In this document: positions 59,180 to 64,000 of the stretch, in pieces
Position numbering within the stretch: the first letter of the stretch is position 1
Layout of the letters: each line of letters begins with the position of its first letter
Source of the DNA: Liolophura sinensis
Lineage: Eukaryota > Mollusca > Polyplacophora > Chitonida > Chitonidae
Direction: 5' to 3'
DNA: 64,000 nt
Assembly (NCBI RefSeq): GCF_032854445.1
Contig: NC_088304.1
Location: forward strand, 25,123,704-25,187,703
Translations under genes and position numbers: made by a program
Notes under the pieces: model-generated
Database searches by the model: none
What the model saw: only the letters and a program-made list of their open reading frames with translations
Told to the model about the DNA's origin: nothing

Positions 59180-59405
59180 CTACTGTAATTCCTTAACCTT
59201 TTTGCATGTTTACAAGGATCATTCAAGCCTATTCTTGAAGCTTTATTCTGTCTAGACCAACAATATTACATGTATACTTTTTTTGAAGCCATGAAATTGG
59301 ACAATCCAACAAATGTAGATTTGTCCCCAAAATCAACTCAAAAATGTGCATAAATTGCACTGAAAGTTTCTCTTTCATAAGCAAAAAGGTTCAAGTAATT
59401 CTGTT
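59180..59405 (+). mobile_element. dispersed foldback or MITE-like element, copy 2
   Basis: The ends gtaattccttaacctttttg and caaaaaggttcaagtaatt are imperfect inverted repeats. The interior shares gtgcataaattgcactgaaa and ctctttcataagc with the copies at 34.3 and 24.1 kb. It directly follows a SINE. Confidence 0.65.
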
Positions 59406-59460
59406 CAAAAAATTAAAAATAATACGCTGTCTTACTTCATACCATCGGGGTTAATGAGGG

Positions 59461-59720
59461 GGCCCTCCGTGGCTCAGTCGGTTAGCGCACTAGCGCAGCG
59501 CATTGACCCAGAAGTCTCTCACCAATGCGGTTGCTGTGAGTTCAAGTCTAGCTCATGCTGGCTTCCTCTCCAGCAGTATGTGGGAAGGTCTTTCAGCAAC
59601 CTGCGGATGGTCGTGGGTTTCCCCCGGTTTCCTTCCATCATAATGCTGGCCACGTCGTATAAGTGAAATATTCTTGAGTACGGCGTAAAACACCAATCAA
59701 ATAAATAAATAAATAAATAA
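59461..59720 (+). mobile_element. full-length tRNA-derived SINE with a perfect 10-base target-site duplication
   Basis: Head with box A (tggctcagtcggttag) and box B (gagttcaagtct), conserved body and (AAAT)n tail. The perfect direct repeat gggttaatga is at 59449-59458 and 59721-59730. This is the best reference copy in the window. Confidence 0.93.
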
Positions 59721-61324
59721 GGGTTAATGAATTAGTCAAATGACTGTAGAGACTGAACTGACTGAGGGATGTCAAAGTGAACAGAAAACAGGTTGGTGGA
59801 ATTTGAATTCTGAATGACAAAGCTTTTATGCATCTGTGTATCAATACATACATCATGGCTGACAGTAGTCAAAACTCAGGGAAAAATGTGTGCTATTTCC
59901 ATGGAAACGAAAAAACACTGTCCAAATTTTACCGTGATTGATTTTCTTCTCTTACCTCCACAAAACATGTTTTCCATTGGAATGAGTGAGGCTTTTTATG
60001 TTTGTTCTCTAGTTGATGTTACTTTTTTGTCTCTAGTAAGACTCCTTAAAAAATAAACCCTTTCAGTGAGGAGTGAAGACTTGTACTTTCTCAACTCTCA
60101 GGATTTTTCTAATCAGATCTATGAAATCTTGTCCACACACACAAAAAAGCGATAAAGTGGGTTATTAGAGAAGCAAATGTGTGAGATAAGGGAGATTTTA
60201 CAGCCTGTCACATTTCCTGTGTCAAAACCTGTCAAATTGCATTAGTTTTCAAGAGCCCATTTCACCCTTTATAAAACTCTCAAGCCAATGTAACCAAACG
60301 TGTTTCATTGCGCAGTGATTATTGAAAACAAAGGACAGTCCTAGTTCCTCGGGTTACATCAAGGAGAAAAAAATCAGAATCGACCTTAAAAATGACATTT
60401 TTTTTCATTATTTTTTTCACTCTCTTAATCTAACAGGCTCAACAAGTATTTCTACATTTTCCCCCTTGGTAATGATAATTTTGAAAATTTTGAAATGTAA
60501 CCATCGCAGTTGTACTCAATCAATCACGTAAATTGTCTTGATGTTAATTTATGTCCACAAGGTACGCCACAGAATCACTGAGCCTCGAACAAAAAGGGTG
60601 ATTTATCCATCCTAAAGAAAAAAAAAAAACAGACTTAACTCCAGTGAGCACGTACGTTCTTCAGAAATTTATCACTCATAGTTTTAGAAGTCGTACCTCA
60701 CTCGACACCGCTCAACAAATCAGTTTTAATTCATTTCTTTATTTCTTTAACTGTTCTTCAATGTGCCAAACTCAAGAACTTTCCACTTAAAAAAAAATCA
60801 GCTTTTAGTCATCTTCAAAGGTTGCCAACTTGCAACAGGTGGACTACTCAAAAAGTCTAGCGTTTCACACCACTGACTACAAAGCGATAAGTGAATGATG
60901 TACGCGCACACAAGCAACGGTTGACTGACTGATTGATGACACCAGTCACAGGTACAACACGTGATGAGGAGAATGAATTTATGTGCCTACAGCAGACCAA
61001 ACAAGCCTGAAGCCCTGCGTGTATGTCACATTCACTGCACATGTGCACAGCACCTTTTAACTATGACCTATCCAGGCTTAATATACTACTCGGACCTCAT
61101 TTTTATTTACTTATATTACAAAAGGTAGAAGCACACATAATTTTCCAGGTAAATTTTCTTGATGTATTTACTTATATGATTTGTGGTTTTCCTCTTACTC
61201 AAGATCGAATAACATTCAAATTTCTATTAAATTTTTGTTGAAGATAATTTGATCAGCCATAAATGTTCATGTCTGTGAATGACATCAAACAACTGTGATC
61301 AGAATAATGCAAACACTTTCTTCA

Positions 61325-61608
61325 CTGGTGATTTATTTATTTATTTATTTTTTTCATTGGTGCTTTTAGCCGTACTCAAGAATATTTCACTTATACGGCG
61401 GTGGCCAGCATTATGGTGGGAGGAAATAAAAGACTTAGGCAGTAATCAAGAATATTTTAATCATACAAGAGTGACGTTAATGATGGTGGGAGGAATTCGG
61501 ACAGGTGCTTGCAGGGGAACCCACGACCATCTGTAGGTTGCTGGCAGACCTTCCCATGTAGGCTGGAGAGGAAGCCAGCATAAGCTGTACTTGAACTAAC
61601 AGCAACGA
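61325..61608 (-). mobile_element. SINE with partial internal duplication
   Basis: Reverse-oriented. The segment caagaatattt...gtgggagga occurs twice in a row (61377-61425 and 61448-61496) before the rest of the body and the start of the head. This suggests a nested insertion or template jump. Confidence 0.8.
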
Positions 61609-62035
61609 TCTTCACATGTGAACTCAGCTGAATAATTACACAAAAGCAAATTTGCAACGGCTACATGCGACATACTCATTTACGATTTCATGACATCTTG
61701 CACACAGGCCCATGATAAAAGATAGGAATTCTACCAACAACTGAAAAACTGCTAAGAACATATACAAATCAATCTAAAGATATAATAAAGAGAAAGAGAA
61801 AGACATCAGGGGTGAATTACATGAAACCATTTCTGACTCAAAGCTTATTTCTGGGCTTGGGAAATTAAAATTTTGTAAACCCCAACCCCCCATTCCAATG
61901 TCATCTAAAAACAAACGTGTCTAAATTTCCAGAATCAAAAACTAAGCATTGTAAAGAGTTTTTAAATTCTGACTTAAGTCTGAAACATCTGTGTGGAATC
62001 TGCCCCAGGAAGGTCCACAGGTATAAATTCCTTTA

Positions 62036-62208
62036 ATTTATTTATTTATCTGATTGGTGTTTTACGCCGTAGATGAGAATATTTGGCCTCAACGACCGCG
62101 CGCCAGATTTATGGTGGGTGGAAACTGGGCAGAGCCTGGGGGGAAACCCACGACCATCCGCAGGTTGCTGTCAGACCTTCCTCCGTACGACTGGAGAGGA
62201 AGCCAGCA
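62036..62208 (-). mobile_element. SINE, 3' part only
   Basis: Reverse-oriented tail and body (ctgattggtgttttacgccg to ctggagaggaagccagcatg). The remaining sequence to 64000 shows nothing I can name apart from A/T runs. Confidence 0.85.
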
Positions 62209-64000
62209 TGAAAATCCTTTTTAAGATGAAGACAAACTTGGAGCTTTATTATCTGGCTTCTGACTTGAAAACCTCTTGAATTGGTTATGCTTTGTTCACA
62301 CAGTGCCTTCTACATCAAAATGACTTAACAAATGAAACATATATAAGCTTAATGGAAATCGGACATGCTCAGTCACATTAAACAACAAATGTTACAAGTA
62401 ATTCACATTCCATGGTATGGTGAATTATTGGTGAATATTTAAATGGCATCCTTACCTGACAAAGAACAAAACTGTTAGTGTAAAGCAAGTTAATACTAAT
62501 ATAAATTTAGCAACATTTGGATTTGAACCGTTGACCTCAATAGGATAAGCAAGTTGTTTCTAGTTACTGAGTTTAATTTTGAATAATTTTACACTTCAAA
62601 TCATGAAGAATTGAAATTCTGACAAACACGGCTTACCTTGGCCTAAATCTAGGTTGCCTGAACCTTGCATACATGTACATTGCAGGCTAACACAAAGTGT
62701 TATTTAGCTGCGGGGTTTTCTCATGCTTGAAAGTAGTTTCTCCTTTTTATAAATTTAAGACAATTTCCACACTTTATTACATGGTCAATCAACATCATTT
62801 TATGTTTTTTTTTGTTATTTGTACAACAGATGTGTGAACAGTTGTAAAGCAAAACAACTGTTTCTCTTTCATTTTACACAACCATGCAAAGCCTGTCATA
62901 ATTATCCCATGATGTATTTCTCTGGCAAAACGTTTTCTTCATCCTAAATTCTTCCGAGCTTTAATACAAATAAGGTAATTAGCCACAGTAATTATTATCT
63001 CATCATTCTTATCCAATTCCAGAATTTGCCCTAAAATCCACCCAAAACAGCACATGGTTAGATGACAAAACAAAACAAATGTAATCAAATATTTCTGTAT
63101 ATAAAGACCTGAAAATTTCCTGTAGAGCATCACCCTACCTTCCAAACAATAGAACAAGATCAATACAGCCCTCAGAATCAGACGAATTGATTAACTTCGT
63201 TACGGACAAAATTTTAGGCCAAATTAATTGCTTAACCATACCTTTGGAAAAAAAAAAAAACATGAAGAAATAAAAGTTCAAAGACATACCATGTTTACTG
63301 CCAAAAAATGAGAATGACAAACTTAAACCCTATGAGTTAAGGCACTTAACATGCCCGAAGGATCAGTGAGGCCAAATATATTGCAATTAACATCACCATA
63401 TTTCTTTATTTTATTCTACCTTATCAATGGTGCTAGGGGGCATGAAATTTGGTACTATTTAAGCATTCTATATTCCATAAGATGGAACTATTTGTTCCTT
63501 GGACAATCTTGATAACTCTCTTCAATAAAAGCTCTTCATACTGAGGAATGTTCAATAGAAAGACCAGCGAACTAACTTTTACCTCTTTAAAACCAAATTT
63601 TATCTCTATAAGTGTAACAAGAAAAATGTAACCACATAATAAAAAAAAAAGACACGAAAGCAAATCCCTACATATGGTCATGAGCTAGAGATGCTGAGCT
63701 ATACCACAAAACTGTGAAAAAGCCCACAAGCTTCTATCAATTCATACACAGCATATGTGTGTAAAACATAATCTAAATGCGAAAAATTAAATCTGTTCTT
63801 TTGATAAAATAATGATCAGAATTCAAAAAAGGAAGCTATTGATTTGGGGGGGGAAAAAAGTGTCAAAGATAATAATTTTGTCAAATTGGACAAAAGATAA
63901 TAAATTATCGGTTGATCTGTGCGTTCATCTTTTCCCTTTTTTTTTTTTCGGAAGTTTTCACCGAGGTCAATTAAACGCGATCCCCGGCAGATATCAGCAT

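Noticed and set aside
62637-62657. - strand tiny exon candidate encoding NLDLGQ before a gtaagc donor
   Set aside because: LDLGQ also occurs in the N-terminal region of vertebrate CUX1, but only about six residues match, the acceptor is poor and no neighbouring exons were found. Not enough to call.

Overview
The window is eukaryotic nuclear DNA from an invertebrate animal, most likely a lophotrochozoan and probably a mollusc. Both genes are split into many short exons with GT-AG introns. The sequence is AT-rich, carries over 20 copies of a tRNA-derived SINE ending in (AAAT)n, and is full of intronic minisatellites. The homeobox protein resembles Drosophila Cut and vertebrate CUX1. Species-level assignment is not possible from the sequence alone.

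Two genes converge tail to tail. On the + strand, about 5.1 to 18.7 kb, sixteen coding exons encode an 841-residue ABC-B half-transporter: a four-helix N-terminal TMD0-like region, a six-helix transporter core and a complete nucleotide-binding domain. All exon phases agree from ATG to stop. On the - strand, 56.3 down to 32.6 kb, lies the CUX1/cut orthologue. Its 5' coding exons lie beyond the last exon I could join, perhaps outside the right edge. The part present encodes a conserved coiled-coil region, three CUT repeats, a Cut-type homeodomain and an acidic tail. One small exon between CUT repeats 1 and 2 shows a frame conflict.

Layout: 1-1.7 kb holds coding-like fragments broken by stops and a palindromic MITE-like element. 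From 1.7 to 5.06 kb is the upstream region of the ABC gene with a CpG-richer patch. From 5.1 to 18.7 kb is the ABC gene, its introns packed with SINEs and tandem repeats. From 18.7 to about 24.3 kb are the ABC 3' UTR or downstream DNA and two repeat arrays. From about 24.3 to 32.6 kb is a SINE-poor, ORF-poor block that fits a very long CUX 3' UTR. From 32.6 to 56.3 kb is CUX. From 56.3 to 64 kb is intron or upstream sequence with SINEs and no exon I trust.

The most striking observation is at 44.2-46.5 kb. The 3' part of one CUX coiled-coil exon, its 5' splice site and a 50-base intron-like spacer ending in AG are tandemly repeated. There are about 23 downstream copies of a 98-base unit. Each copy therefore reads as a 48-base, phase-0 mini-exon bounded by AG and GT, and 21 of the 23 keep the frame. 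A similar but more decayed event (73-base unit) follows exon 6 of the ABC gene. The window thus shows two independent tandem expansions of an exon 3' end plus its splice donor.
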